From an uncultured Gemmiger sp. (GTDB lineage Bacteria > Bacillota > Clostridia > Oscillospirales > Ruminococcaceae), in the NCBI GenBank assembly GCA_944382785.1, contig CALWNO010000022.1:1-43083 (forward strand): 43,083 bases of DNA. Direction: 5' to 3'. Below are positions 1 through 10,500 of this stretch, piece by piece. The translations under genes and the position numbers were made by a program. The notes beneath the pieces were generated by a model, which was not told where the DNA came from, made no database searches, and was given only the letters and a program-made list of their open reading frames with translations. Position 1 is the first letter of the stretch. Each line of letters begins with the position of its first letter.

Positions 1-24
1 CTGGGAGGGGGCTAAAACAGTGGC

Positions 25-53
25 TTGACCGGTGAGGCGATACTTTATATTAC
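25..53 (+). promoter_or_regulatory. Sigma-A-type promoter of the jet operon
   Basis: A -35 box TTGACC (25-30) and a -10 box TATTAC (48-53) are separated by exactly 17 nt, about 70 nt before jetA. The -35 matches consensus at 5 of 6 positions and the -10 at 4 of 6. It is the only good promoter I see before jetA, and the four jet genes overlap, so it probably drives all of them. Inferred from sequence only. Confidence 0.55.
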
Positions 54-121
54 CTTCACCATTTCATTCAACGATAATAAACCAAAGGACTGTAGAATAG
101 TGAGCAAAGGGATGGAGAGCT

Positions 122-1549
122 ATGAAGCTGTTTGAAAAAATTCCGGCAAGTTTCTTTTCCATCTTGGCCTCTCCGAACCGGGAACTGTATTGGACCGCGC
201 TGGTTACGCTGCATCATCTGTTGGAATATGACCTGAATATTCCGGTAGAGGATTATTGTATCGCGTTGGGCGATACACTGTCCGATATGGAGCTGACGGC
301 GGAAGACGCTCTGGATGAGGAAGAACAGCGGCTGATCCGGCAACCCAACGGAAAGGTCCGGTGGATCATCCATCGGCTCAAACGTGCCGGGTGGCTGGAT
401 ACTGAATATCGGGATGGCACCTTTGAGGAGGTCATTGCGCCGCGGGATTATGCCGATCAGATGATCCGCCTTTTGCTGGAGTTAGAGCAATCCGAGACGA
501 AAGAGTACAATTCGCTGGTATTTTCCACCTACAGCGGATTGAAGCAGGCCTACGAAGAAAAATCCGACCGTATGTATGAGGCTTTGCTGACCGCCCGAAG
601 AAATACAGCAGAGCTTTTGCAGGATTTAAAAAGCCTTTACCATAATATCCGATACTATCATCAGATCATCGGACAGGCCGTGGACGTGAACCAGTTGCTG
701 CACGACTACTATGACGAATATAAGGGAATGCTGGACAGGATCTATCATCCCATCAAGACGATGGATTCCTTGCCCCATTACCGGCAGCCCATCCTGGATA
801 TCCTCAACGCCTTGCTGGTGGATGATGAGATCATGGAACGTGCGGTGGGCCGGATGGTGCAACTCCACCCGGACGAGGATCCGGCAGAGGCACGCCGTAC
901 GCTGGATGGCTACATACAGGAACTATTGAGCAGCTATTCCAATGTGGAAGATATTTTACGGCAGATCGACCGCAAACACCGGGCCTATACACGGGAATCG
1001 GTGGACAGCATCAAGTACCGTATGTCGGCAGACCACAGCATTGCGGGCAAACTGACCGACCTGCTGCGGGTCTTGTCTGAAACGACTGCAGGAAAACAAC
1101 GGGAAGCGATGCTGGACTGGATGCAAAAGGGGATCCAGTGTGAGAATCAAGCCTTTGCCGATGGAGGTTCGCTGTGGCATCCTACTGTGCGCAGCCGAAG
1201 AAGTGGTGCTCCGGATCGGCTTGTGCAGGACCCTTCCCCGGAAGAAGAACGGGAATTGTTGCAAACCTTCCAGTCGGACCGGAGCCGGCGGTACTCCATT
1301 GCCCGGGCATGGCAGTATCTTGCACATATGTTGGAAGACCGCGAGATGGTAACCAGTGAGGAACTGACACTGGAGAAGGATGACCAGTTTGTCTGGCTGC
1401 TGATGGCTGCTGTGCGCTCTACCGATCGCAATGCACCCTTTTCGGTGGAATTTTTGCCGGGAGAGACCGAGAACAATGGATACCGTATTCCTCATATGCG
1501 GATCAGCCGGCGAGGAACCATCAGAAGGGCGAAAAAGGAGGAACTCTGA
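122..1549 (+). CDS. jetA: Wadjet anti-plasmid protein JetA (kleisin-like subunit)
   Basis: The 475-residue product opens with MKLFEKIPASFFSILASP, typical of the DUF5716-like JetA family, which I associate with type III Wadjet (the subtype is from memory). In Wadjet, JetA is the MukF-like kleisin that links the SMC motor JetC to JetB. The complex extrudes DNA loops and lets JetD cut small circular plasmids. The body is mostly charged helical sequence with no enzymatic motif, as expected for a kleisin. The start ATG follows a GGAGA ribosome binding site. The stop TGA shares one base with the jetB start (TGATG), so the two genes are translationally coupled. The order jetA-jetB-jetC-jetD is intact, which supports the call more strongly than this sequence alone. 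Confidence 0.88.
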   Translation: MKLFEKIPASFFSILASPNRELYWTALVTLHHLLEYDLNIPVEDYCIALGDTLSDMELTAEDALDEEEQRLIRQPNGKVRWIIHRLKRAGWLDTEYRDGTFEEVIAPRDYADQMIRLLLELEQSETKEYNSLVFSTYSGLKQAYEEKSDRMYEALLTARRNTAELLQDLKSLYHNIRYYHQIIGQAVDVNQLLHDYYDEYKGMLDRIYHPIKTMDSLPHYRQPILDILNALLVDDEIMERAVGRMVQLHPDEDPAEARRTLDGYIQELLSSYSNVEDILRQIDRKHRAYTRESVDSIKYRMSADHSIAGKLTDLLRVLSETTAGKQREAMLDWMQKGIQCENQAFADGGSLWHPTVRSRRSGAPDRLVQDPSPEEERELLQTFQSDRSRRYSIARAWQYLAHMLEDREMVTSEELTLEKDDQFVWLLMAAVRSTDRNAPFSVEFLPGETENNGYRIPHMRISRRGTIRRAKKEEL

Positions 1550-2211
1550 TGTGGATGGAAGAATATGAAGCCTTGAATGCAACGGAAAAATCAGAGTTCC
1601 GCCGCCTTGCCAACGCGCTGCTCTCCCGCACCTATTTACTGCGCAATGTCTATGATGATCAGAAAAAAATGATGGATCTGAACAGTGATTATCGTACAGC
1701 GCGGCGCTTTTTCACGATTTTGCAGGGATACTTTTCTCTGGCGGGGTGGGACCTGTACCGGGACGATGAATATGGAGTGATCTATCTGCGCAATCAGCAA
1801 GGGAGCAACCGGGCCCGATTCAGCGCCTTCACCACGATGTTTCTGTACATGCTTCGCCTGATTTATGAGGAAAACCGGCAACAGGTGGAATTGCATCATG
1901 ATGTACGCACGGATACCTTTGCTGTCATCCACAAGATGAATGCTTTTGGGCTGCTGAAAGACGGACGTTCCACAGCCAAGGACCGGCTGGAAGCCCAGAA
2001 GACCCTGGTCCGGTATCAGGTGATCGCCAAAATCGATGGAGGATGGAAAACGGATGGCAACAAGTTGCTGATCTACCCGACCATTTTGTTTTTCCTGCCA
2101 AACAGTGAAATTGACGCCATGAGCCGGCAACTGCAGGAGATGCGCAAACAGTCTCAGCAAGAGGCGAGTGACCAAGAGGCAACAAGTGAGGAAGGGGAGG
2201 AATCCCTATGA
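1549..2211 (+). CDS. jetB: Wadjet protein JetB (KITE/MukE-like subunit)
   Basis: This 220-residue protein lies between JetA and JetC, the position of JetB (DUF4194-type, MukE-like winged-helix dimer that binds the kleisin). Residues 1-190 alternate helices and short strands; the last 25 residues are a Glu/Gln-rich tail. The start ATG has a strong AAAAAGGAGG site 8 nt upstream, inside the end of jetA. The stop overlaps the jetC start as ATGA (2208-2211). No catalytic motif is visible, which fits a structural role. The call rests on size, order, coupling and general resemblance; I could not test the family match directly. Confidence 0.85.
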   Translation: MWMEEYEALNATEKSEFRRLANALLSRTYLLRNVYDDQKKMMDLNSDYRTARRFFTILQGYFSLAGWDLYRDDEYGVIYLRNQQGSNRARFSAFTTMFLYMLRLIYEENRQQVELHHDVRTDTFAVIHKMNAFGLLKDGRSTAKDRLEAQKTLVRYQVIAKIDGGWKTDGNKLLIYPTILFFLPNSEIDAMSRQLQEMRKQSQQEASDQEATSEEGEESL

Positions 2212-5200
2212 AACGATTGAAGCGGATGCTGCTGGTTAACTGGTACTTTTTTCAGAAAGAAGTCATCGAGTTTGATACCTTGACATTCCTGACGGGGAAA
2301 AACGGCACGGGAAAATCCACCATTATCGATGCCCTGCAGCTGGTGCTGCTGTCGGATACAAGCGGTGGTTTCTTCAACAAATCGGCCAACGGAAAGTCCC
2401 GGCGGACGCTGATCGGTTATCTGCGGGGAGAACTGTCGGACGATGAAGCGGGCGGCTTTACCTACCTTCGTAACGATCGTTTTACCAGCTATGTAGTGCT
2501 GGAGTTCTATGATGAAGAAAAGAGCCGGTACTTTACGGCCGGCTGCTGCTTTGATGTATATTCCGATAACGACACACCCCATGTATTCTTCGGCTACTAT
2601 GGCGCGATGCCGGAAAATCTCTACATTATAGATGGCCTTCCCATGTCCATTGAAAGATTGCGCCGATGGATGCGCAGCGAACACCCGGAATCCACCCACA
2701 TGGTAACTGCTACAAACAAGGAATTCCGGGATTATTTATATGGTAAGCTGGGCGGTCTGCAAGCCAAGTTTGCGGATCTTTTCAAAAAAGCGGTACCCTT
2801 TACCCCCATCTCGGACATCCAGACCTTCATCACCGAGTTTGTGTTTGGTCATGAGCAGCCGGTGGACATCCATGCCATGCAGGAGACCATCGAGAGCTAT
2901 ACCCAGATGGAACAGGAAGCCGACCGATTGCAGGAGCGCCGGGAGTTGCTGGAAGAGATTGCTGAACAGCATGGAGAATACCAGCGGTTCCGCAACCAGA
3001 TCCAGACCAATCAATACATAGCCGACCGTGCCGACTGCGATCTGGCAGCCCAGGAGACCGAAGCCAAAAAACAGGCTTTGGCCAGGAAAACCCAGAAGCT
3101 GGAACAGGATCGCCTTGCGGTAAAGGAAAAGCAGCGGCAGCGGGAAGAAATCAATATAGAGTATATCCATGTCAAAACAGAGTTGGCCTCTTCCGGCTTA
3201 CAGCAGCATATTGAGGAGTTGGAAAAAGCCCAAGAGGATCTGAAGCGTCAGATGGACAACTGGCAAACGGAGTATAATAAGCGTAACCAAGCCTTTACCC
3301 ACCTGACAGCCAAGTGGAAAGAAGTGCTGCGCGGCTGTGACGCGCTGCCCACTGAGCAGACCGAGGCGCTGGGGGAGCGCACCAAGGTAAGCCTGGAAAC
3401 CTTTGTGCAACAGAGGGGGGCGGCAGTGCAGGCGGTGGCAACACTGACCGGCAAAGAGCTGTCGGCCATCGAACTGCCGGATGCGGAAATAGCTGATCGC
3501 GCCATAGGGGCGCTGGATCGCGGCATTGTAGCCCTGCAAGGCAACGTGGATCAGGATCAGCGGGAAGCGGCACAGGCTATTACTACTCTGGTGGAGGAAC
3601 AGAAATCTCTGCAAGCCGGGCGGCAACACTATCCCGACTCTGTCACCGCGCTGCGGCAAGCTCTAGAAGAGCGTCTAACGGCACAGGCGCAGGGCGGGGC
3701 GTCTGTACGGATGGTGGCCGAATTATGGGATGTGCGGGACCCGGACTGGCGCAACGCCGTGGAAGGGTACCTGAATACCCAGCGCTATAACCTGCTGGTG
3801 GCAGAGGAGTCCTACCAGGCAGCGGCAGCCATTTATAACGACGTTAAGGATGCGCTCCATATCCACGGGGTGGCGGTGGTAGACATTGGAGCCATCCGCC
3901 GGATGCATCCCGAACGGCGGCCGGGAAGCCTTGCGGAGGAGATCGTAACGCGGGACGCCGATGCCCGTCTGTATGCGGATTTCCTTTTGGGGCGTGTGAT
4001 GAAATGCAAAAACCTGGGAGAACACAACCGACAGGAAATCTCCATCACAAAGGAATGTATGCTGTACCAGCAAAAGGCCATCCGTCATTTGAACCCCAAA
4101 GTCTGGGCCCATCCGCTGCTGGGCCAGGGCGCACGCCTGCTGCGGCTGCGGCAGATCAAGGAAGAACTGACCTGCAAGCGCAAGACCAGTGAGCAGCTGT
4201 CCCGCTGGATTGTGGCAATAACAAGGATTGCGCGGCGGCAAGGGCTGGGAACTTCGGATCTGGAAGATTGGGAAACGGCCCGGCAGATGCTGACCCGCAT
4301 TCCGGCAGCCCGGAAAGAATGGGAGGAAAAACAGGCTGAACTGGATGCCATTGACCGGGAACCGTTATTTGCCCTGCAGGAAAATGAACAACAACTGTAC
4401 CGAGCATTGACGGAATATGATAACCAGATCGCCGCGCTCCAACGTTCCATCGGGGATCAGGAGGGAAAATGTCACGATCTGGAAACACAACAGATCCCCC
4501 AGGCCCAGGCCAATCAGGCGCGGCTTTGGCACAGTCTGGAAGAGACCTACCCGGCGGATTGGCGTCAGCAGACGGGAGAACCGCGGTACCAGCAGGAAAT
4601 TGCCACCCATGCCGGACTGGATGCCGTCAGTGCCAATTTCCGGCGCAGTGCCTCCGCTGCCAAAACTTCTGCGGATAAAGCGTGGAGCGCCCTGCGGGAT
4701 GCCAGAATGGATTATAACCGTCGCTACCAGATGGGATTGGATGTGGAAAAGCAGGGCAATGCGGCCTTTGATGCGGTTTTGCAGGAAATCCGGGAAAATC
4801 GTCTGCCCGCGTATCTGGACAAAATCCGTGACGCCAAGGAAAAGGCAATGGAACAGTTCCAGGAGGAGTTTCTCGGTGTATTGCATACCAACATCAGCAA
4901 TGCAGAAAGAGCCATCCGGGACTTGAACTATGCGTTGCGCACACCTTTCTCGGAGGATGCCTACGCCTTCCAGGTAAAGCCGAACCCGGAATACCGCCGC
5001 TTCTATGATATGCTCACTGACCGCATGAATCTGGAAAGCTATACTCTTTTTGCCGAGCAATTCCGGCAAAAGTATGCGGCGGAGATCGAAGAACTGTTCG
5101 GTATTCTTACCGATACCAACACCGGTGACATTGACAAGCGGGTGGAGAAGTACACGAACTATCGTACCTACCTACAATTTGATCTCACAGTAACCACGCC

Positions 5201-5567
5201 GGACGGCCTAGTACAGCGTCTTTCCCGCATGATGGAGAAGAAATCCGGCGGCGAAACCCAGACGCCCTTTTACATTGCGGTGCTGGCATCTTTTGCCCAG
5301 CTCTACCGTATGGACCGTGACCCCCGCGGCAGTACCATCCGCCTGATCGTCTTTGATGAGGCCTTCTCCAAAATGGACGGCGAACGCATCGCCCAAAGTA
5401 TGAAGATCCTGCGGGATTTCCACTTCCAGGTGATTCTGTCGGCGCCCCCGGATAAGATCGGCGACATTTCCACCCTGGTGGACCGAAACCTGTGCGTGAT
5501 GCGCAAAGGACATACCACTATTGTCCGTGCTTTTGACCCGCGGGAGGAAGCATATGTTGAGTCTTGA
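2208..5567 (+). CDS. jetC: Wadjet SMC-like ATPase JetC
   Basis: This 1119-residue SMC/MukB-type motor has a Walker A motif GKNGTGKST at residues 30-38. Long Glu/Gln/Arg-rich coiled-coil arms run at roughly 220-480 and 630-850, with a globular hinge near 490-600 between them. The C-terminal ATPase half carries the signature KKSGGETQ (about residue 1008) and Walker B LIVFDEAFSKMDG (about 1045). In Wadjet, JetC hydrolyses ATP to extrude DNA loops and so sense small circular DNA. The start ATG overlaps the jetB stop and follows a GGGGAGGAAT site. The 3' end overlaps jetD by 14 nt. All ATPase motifs are intact, so the protein should be functional. Confidence 0.93.
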   Translation: MKRLKRMLLVNWYFFQKEVIEFDTLTFLTGKNGTGKSTIIDALQLVLLSDTSGGFFNKSANGKSRRTLIGYLRGELSDDEAGGFTYLRNDRFTSYVVLEFYDEEKSRYFTAGCCFDVYSDNDTPHVFFGYYGAMPENLYIIDGLPMSIERLRRWMRSEHPESTHMVTATNKEFRDYLYGKLGGLQAKFADLFKKAVPFTPISDIQTFITEFVFGHEQPVDIHAMQETIESYTQMEQEADRLQERRELLEEIAEQHGEYQRFRNQIQTNQYIADRADCDLAAQETEAKKQALARKTQKLEQDRLAVKEKQRQREEINIEYIHVKTELASSGLQQHIEELEKAQEDLKRQMDNWQTEYNKRNQAFTHLTAKWKEVLRGCDALPTEQTEALGERTKVSLETFVQQRGAAVQAVATLTGKELSAIELPDAEIADRAIGALDRGIVALQGNVDQDQREAAQAITTLVEEQKSLQAGRQHYPDSVTALRQALEERLTAQAQGGASVRMVAELWDVRDPDWRNAVEGYLNTQRYNLLVAEESYQAAAAIYNDVKDALHIHGVAVVDIGAIRRMHPERRPGSLAEEIVTRDADARLYADFLLGRVMKCKNLGEHNRQEISITKECMLYQQKAIRHLNPKVWAHPLLGQGARLLRLRQIKEELTCKRKTSEQLSRWIVAITRIARRQGLGTSDLEDWETARQMLTRIPAARKEWEEKQAELDAIDREPLFALQENEQQLYRALTEYDNQIAALQRSIGDQEGKCHDLETQQIPQAQANQARLWHSLEETYPADWRQQTGEPRYQQEIATHAGLDAVSANFRRSASAAKTSADKAWSALRDARMDYNRRYQMGLDVEKQGNAAFDAVLQEIRENRLPAYLDKIRDAKEKAMEQFQEEFLGVLHTNISNAERAIRDLNYALRTPFSEDAYAFQVKPNPEYRRFYDMLTDRMNLESYTLFAEQFRQKYAAEIEELFGILTDTNTGDIDKRVEKYTNYRTYLQFDLTVTTPDGLVQRLSRMMEKKSGGETQTPFYIAVLASFAQLYRMDRDPRGSTIRLIVFDEAFSKMDGERIAQSMKILRDFHFQVILSAPPDKIGDISTLVDRNLCVMRKGHTTIVRAFDPREEAYVES

Positions 5568-6807
5568 AATTGCGTTGCTGAATGCTCTGCTGGACCGCTA
5601 CGAACGAAGCCGTGGCTTTAAGGAAAACCGCAGTCAACAGCGGCGGATTCAGCTTCAGATGTATGGCGGCAGCAAAACGGATTTTCCTGCCTATGATATT
5701 GAGGACAACTCAGCCCGGATGGCTATCAACGAAGCGGCCGGGAAGCTGGCAGAGCAGGGTGTGATCGAATTGGAGTGGATGCGCGGCCAGGAGGGGCATA
5801 TCCTGCGCCGGATCGCGCTGTGCCCGGGGGCGCTGTCAGATGCATATCACCGCACCGGCCGGAAACCGCTGGCCGATACAGTGGGGCAACTGGAAAGACG
5901 GCTGATGCAGGTACAGCAGTCATCCTCGGCACCTTGGGTCTGCCGGTATCTGCAGGAGGAACTGAATTTTCTGGAAAAGAACCGGCGTCCGAGAGCGGCC
6001 TTCCCGTCGGAGGAAGCCGAGCAAAACGACTGGCTGACAGTGCTGGAAATGCTGGGAACACGGGCACCAGAGCAGCCGCTTCTGGAACGGGTGTTTTCCC
6101 TGCGATACCTGGGAAGCAGCAAGGCATTTGAAAAGCACCACCGCGCCCGGTTGCTGGGCGTGCTGCGCAAGGATCTTCCGTTGGATACCGAGGAGATGAG
6201 CGAGGAGGAACTGTTGCGCCAGGCAGGACTGGAAAAATATCCCGAATGGTTTTCCTTCTGTGGTGCGGTGCAGCTGATCTGGCCGGACGGAAAAGCGCTA
6301 GATATGGCTCCTTTGCGGGATGGCCTCCAGATCAGCGCGGCAGACACCCCACAGGTACAGATTTCCTACGCCCCACAGGTCCGCACCCTACTGTTTGTGG
6401 AAAACAAGGCCAACTATTTTGACACCATCCGCAAGCACCCTTCTCCGGAGCGGGTCGTGGTGTTTCATGGCGGGTGCTACAGCCCCCAGCGGGGCCGGTT
6501 TTTCCAGCAGCTCTGCCGAGCGGCGGGACCCCAAATCCAGCTGCTCCACTGGGGAGATATCGACTGTGGTGGTTTTCAGATGGACAGCCGTTTGCGTCGA
6601 GAGATTGATTCTCGTATCCGGCCCTGGCGTATGGATGTGGAACAGCTCCGGGCGCACCGGGCGCAGGCAGAACCGTTCTCCGAAGCATACGCGGCAAAAC
6701 TGGAACGCCTTCTGCAAGACCCCTGTTTGCAAGACAGCCGGGAGGTTCTGTTGTATATGTTGCAGCATCATCTTCGGCTGGAACAGGAAGCTCTTCTGGA
6801 GGAGTGA
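5554..6807 (+). CDS. jetD: Wadjet nuclease JetD (DUF3322/DUF2220, TOPRIM fold)
   Basis: This 417-residue protein has an N-terminal DNA-binding-like region and a C-terminal TOPRIM-type nuclease domain. The metal-binding residues are visible: the glutamate in LLFVENKANY (about residue 282) and the acidic pair in HWGDIDCGGF (about 335). JetD cleaves plasmid DNA once the JetABC motor stalls. I place the start at 5554, preceded by GGGAGGAAG with a good spacer, not at the in-frame TTG at 5521, which lacks a ribosome binding site. The gene overlaps the jetC end by 14 nt. It completes the locus; the next gene begins 66 nt later and is not a known Wadjet part. Confidence 0.9.
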   Translation: MLSLEIALLNALLDRYERSRGFKENRSQQRRIQLQMYGGSKTDFPAYDIEDNSARMAINEAAGKLAEQGVIELEWMRGQEGHILRRIALCPGALSDAYHRTGRKPLADTVGQLERRLMQVQQSSSAPWVCRYLQEELNFLEKNRRPRAAFPSEEAEQNDWLTVLEMLGTRAPEQPLLERVFSLRYLGSSKAFEKHHRARLLGVLRKDLPLDTEEMSEEELLRQAGLEKYPEWFSFCGAVQLIWPDGKALDMAPLRDGLQISAADTPQVQISYAPQVRTLLFVENKANYFDTIRKHPSPERVVVFHGGCYSPQRGRFFQQLCRAAGPQIQLLHWGDIDCGGFQMDSRLRREIDSRIRPWRMDVEQLRAHRAQAEPFSEAYAAKLERLLQDPCLQDSREVLLYMLQHHLRLEQEALLEE

Positions 6808-6873
6808 AATTATCAATTTTGGTAAAGACTGTCAACAATTTTCTGTGAAATTTCATTTGGAAGCGAGGGAAAA

Positions 6874-7392
6874 ATGGATCAATTTCAATCTGCAGATTTG
6901 GGCAAGATAAAAAGCGGAATCGTTACTGAAACCTCAAGATTTGGCCTTATTGTAAACTCCGAAGGAAAAACAGTTTTTATCCCAGCTTCACTTTCGGCTG
7001 TTTTGAGATCTGATGAATGGCCGGACGAAGTTTTTGAAGCTGTGTTGCATCGGTTTGGCAACAAATTCATTACATTCCAATTGATGCAATCGAAATCCAT
7101 GATTGTTGGCTCCATTACAGGCGCGGTCACCCAACTAAAACAAGCAGCAAAACCGATGCCTTTTTCTGACATTCATGCGGGAGTTGTATACGAAGGACGT
7201 ATCGAAAACATCTGCCAATATGGGGTTTTCGTTGACATAGGAAATGTCACTGTATTCGTACACAAAACCTGCTTGCTGAATCCAGGTGAGTGCCCTTTGG
7301 ATTTTTATATTCCAGGGAATCGAATTGTGGTGCGCATCACTGAAATCGATGGCGCAAAGGAGCGCGTATCAGGAGAAGAATATCATCCGTAA
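6874..7392 (+). CDS. S1-domain (OB-fold) RNA-binding-like protein
   Basis: The 172-residue product has a clear S1/OB-fold domain at about residues 101-168: GVVYEGRIENICQYGVFVDI, then VTVFVHK and a final beta strand ending in ITEIDGAKERVSG. The first 85 residues contain a second, diverged beta-rich segment (KSGIVTETSRFGLIVNSEGK) that may be another OB fold. The base composition is clearly more AT-rich than the jet genes and the following helicase gene, which suggests separate acquisition. It sits 66 nt after jetD and about 200 nt before the DUF4011 gene. The ribosome binding site is weak (GCGAGGGA). S1 domains bind single-stranded RNA; the role in this island is unknown. Confidence 0.75.
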   Translation: MDQFQSADLGKIKSGIVTETSRFGLIVNSEGKTVFIPASLSAVLRSDEWPDEVFEAVLHRFGNKFITFQLMQSKSMIVGSITGAVTQLKQAAKPMPFSDIHAGVVYEGRIENICQYGVFVDIGNVTVFVHKTCLLNPGECPLDFYIPGNRIVVRITEIDGAKERVSGEEYHP

Positions 7393-7405
7393 AGGAAGGA
7401 AAGCA

Positions 7406-7437
7406 AACACTCTTGCGAAGTTTTCCGCAGGAGTGTT
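7406..7437. terminator. Stem-loop after the S1 gene
   Basis: AACACTC (7406-7412) pairs with GAGTGTT (7431-7437), and the pairing continues inward through TTGCG/CGCAG to make a 12-bp stem with an 8-nt loop. No T-run follows on the + strand, so this is at best a weak terminator of the jet/S1 transcript or an mRNA 3' end structure. Confidence 0.45.
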
Positions 7438-7504
7438 CGCCTTAACCGCCACTCAATACAGGGACCTTTTAACAGCCACACGGCAGAATGGGAGTTCCTG
7501 GCGC

Positions 7505-7533
7505 TTGCGGCCATTCTCTTACCGGGCTATAAT
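7505..7533 (+). promoter_or_regulatory. Promoter of the DUF4011 helicase gene
   Basis: A -35 box TTGCGG (7505-7510), a 17-nt spacer and a perfect -10 box TATAAT (7528-7533) precede the GTG start at 7591 by about 58 nt. The large gene therefore seems to be expressed separately from the jet operon. Inference from motif and spacing. Confidence 0.65.
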
Positions 7534-7590
7534 GGAAGAAACTATCGATTCTTGATGCAATCGTCCGGAATTTGTAAGGAGGTATCCGGA

Positions 7591-10500
7591 GTGAACGATA
7601 CCAACGCGGAACAAATCAAAGAGGCACCGGCCGTTCAGCTGATTCCGCAGCTGACGCCGGTGATCAACTATGCCTTACAGCAGAACCGGCTGCCGATTCT
7701 GCCCCAGGTCACCATTCAAAACCATACGGATACAGCGCTCTCCGGAGTAACCCTGACTGTGGAAAGCAACCCGGCCATGTTGCTGCCCTTTACACAGCAG
7801 ATCGAACAGATCCCGCCCCAATCCGAATATACGCTGCAGGGACTGGATGTACAGGCTGACCCCGCCTACCTGGCAGGACTGACTGAGCGGGTGCGGGGGC
7901 GTATTACGCTCAAGCTGACCTGTGGCACCGATACGCTGACGGAATACAGCACCGAAGCCACTGCCCTTGCTTTTGATGAATGGCACGGGACGGCCTTTTA
8001 TCCGGAATTGCTCTGCGCCTTTATCACGCCGAACCACCCGGAAATCACCAAATTGGCCGCACGGACGGCAGACTATCTGGGAAAATGGAGCGACAATCCC
8101 TCGCTGGATGCCTACCAGAGGAAAAATCCCAACCGGGTGCGGATGCAGGCTGCAGCGGCCTATGCGGCCCTGCAGGAACAGAACATCGTCTATTCGGTGC
8201 CGCCCGCCAGCTTTGAAGCCGTGGGGCAGCGCGTGAGGTTGTGTGATGCGGTGATCCAGCAAAAAATGGGCACCTGTCTGGACCTAACTTTATTGTATGC
8301 GGCTGTGCTGGAGGCCATCGGTCTGCATCCCTTGCTGATTTTGCAGCCAGGGCATATTTTTGCAGGGGTATGGCTGGAAGAGCAAACCTTCCCCGAAGCG
8401 GTGCAGGACGACCCCAGTCTGCTGACCAAGCGTCTGGCGGACGGCATCGGCGAGGTGGCCGTGGTGGAATGCACGGCCCTGACGGCGGGAAAATCCCTGG
8501 ACTTTGACGGGGCCTGTGCGGCAGCAGAGCGGGAACTAGCTGAACCCATTGAGTACATTATAGATGTGAGCCGTGCCCGCCTGAGCGGTATCCATCCATT
8601 GCCGCAGCGCATCCTGACCGATACCGGCTGGCATATCGAAACGGCGCAGCGGGATTCGTCGGAAGTTACCGGCGCCCCACAGGAACGCGCAGAAAACATC
8701 AAGGTGGAAGAGGGAACTGCGCCCAAACCGTCGGGGAAAATTGCCCAGTGGGAACGTAAACTGTTGGATCTGGGACTGCGCAACCCGCTGATTCATCTGC
8801 GCCTGACCAAGCGGGTCATCCCCATTCTGACCGATTCCCTGGGACGGTTGGAAGATGCCCTTTCCGACGGGGAGGAATACGGGATCGGTCCTCGCCCGGC
8901 GGAATGGGAACAGAAGGAGGCGGATCGACGCGACCCGGAACAATATGCAGATCTGGGACCGTATCAAGCGTTGATCCACTCGGAGTTTGAGAACCACCGG
9001 CTGCGTTCCGCCTTGAGCGCAGCGGAGCTTTCTCAGGCAATTACCGGTTTGTATCGGGCAGCGCGCACCTCCCTGGAGGAAAACGGCGCGAACACGCTGT
9101 ATCTGTCGCTGGGTCTTTTGCGCTGGTATGAAACCAAAACCAGTGAGCGGCCGCGCTACGCCCCCATTGTGTTGCTGCCGGTGGAGATCGTACGAAAATC
9201 CGCCAATAAAGGCTATGTCATTCGCCTGCGGGAGGAAGAACCCCAGCTGAACATTACCATGCTGGAAATGCTCAAACAGGATTTCGGCATCACAGTAAGC
9301 GGACTGGACCCTCTGCCCCAGGACGAGCACGGCGTGGATCTGCGCACCGTGTATACCACCCTGCGCCGGGCCGTGATGGCACAACCCCGGTGGGATGTGA
9401 TCGAAGCTGCCTTTCTAGGCATCTTCTCCTTTACCCAGTTTGTCATGTGGAACGATATGCGCAACCGGGTGGAAGATCTACAGCGCAACAAGATTGTGCG
9501 AAGCCTGGTGGAAGGAAAGCTGACCTGGACACCGCAGCCTATGCAGCCGGATGCAGCCGTGGATGAAAAGGGCGCTCTGCTGCCCATCCCGGCGGATGCG
9601 TCGCAGCTGTATGCCATTGAGCAGGCTGCGGCCGGGCAGAGTTTTGTGCTGCACGGACCTCCGGGAACTGGCAAGTCCCAGACCATCACGGCGCTGATTG
9701 CCAACGCCCTGGCGCAAGGGAAAACCGTGCTGTTTGTGGCGGAAAAGATGGCAGCACTTTCGGTGGTGCAGAACCGGCTGGAAAAAATTGGAATTGGTCC
9801 GTTCTGTCTGCAGCTGCATTCCAATAAATCCAAAAAGCGAGATGTGCTGGACCAGCTGAAAGCAGCCTCCGAAGTAGCCCATGGCCAGCCGCGGGAGTCC
9901 TGGAAAAAACAGGCCGAGGAAGCCGCCAAACTGCGCAGTGATCTGGATGCCTATGCCCACGCACTGCACAAACAGCGCGCCTGCGGTTCCAGCCTGTTTG
10001 AACTGGTCAGCCAGTACGAGGATTGTAAAACCGCCCCTAGTGTGGTGCAACTGCCGGCTTCTTTTGCAGCGGAAGCAACGGGGGACTCTCTGCGCGCCCA
10101 AGAGCGGCTGTTGGGACAGCTTACCGCCGCCTGCCAGGAAGTTGGCAATCCAGCGCAGCATCCGCTTCGCTGGATGGGACGCACCGATTATACCCTTTCC
10201 CTTGGAACAGACCTGGCGGCGGCACTGGAAAAGATGACCGCAGCGCTGGATGCGTTGGAACAGGCAGGAAATGCTCTGTCCGCCAAAACGGCCCGGTCCA
10301 CGCAAACGGTGGAAGACTGGAAACAGCTCTGTCAGCTGGCGGAAGTACTACTGGCATGGCAGCAGCTCCCCTGGGCAAAGTTGCCGGAAACAGCCGTGGA
10401 TGCAGACCATCTCACCCAAATGGAGCAATACGCCGATCATACAGAAGCGGCACGGAAGCTGGCAGCGACGCTGGCTGAGCGTTGGCAGGAAAGCTTTTTG

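Noticed and set aside
6874-7392. S1 protein as a fifth Wadjet subunit
   Set aside because: Wadjet has four known parts, all present; the different base composition and 66-nt gap argue against it being part of the core complex.
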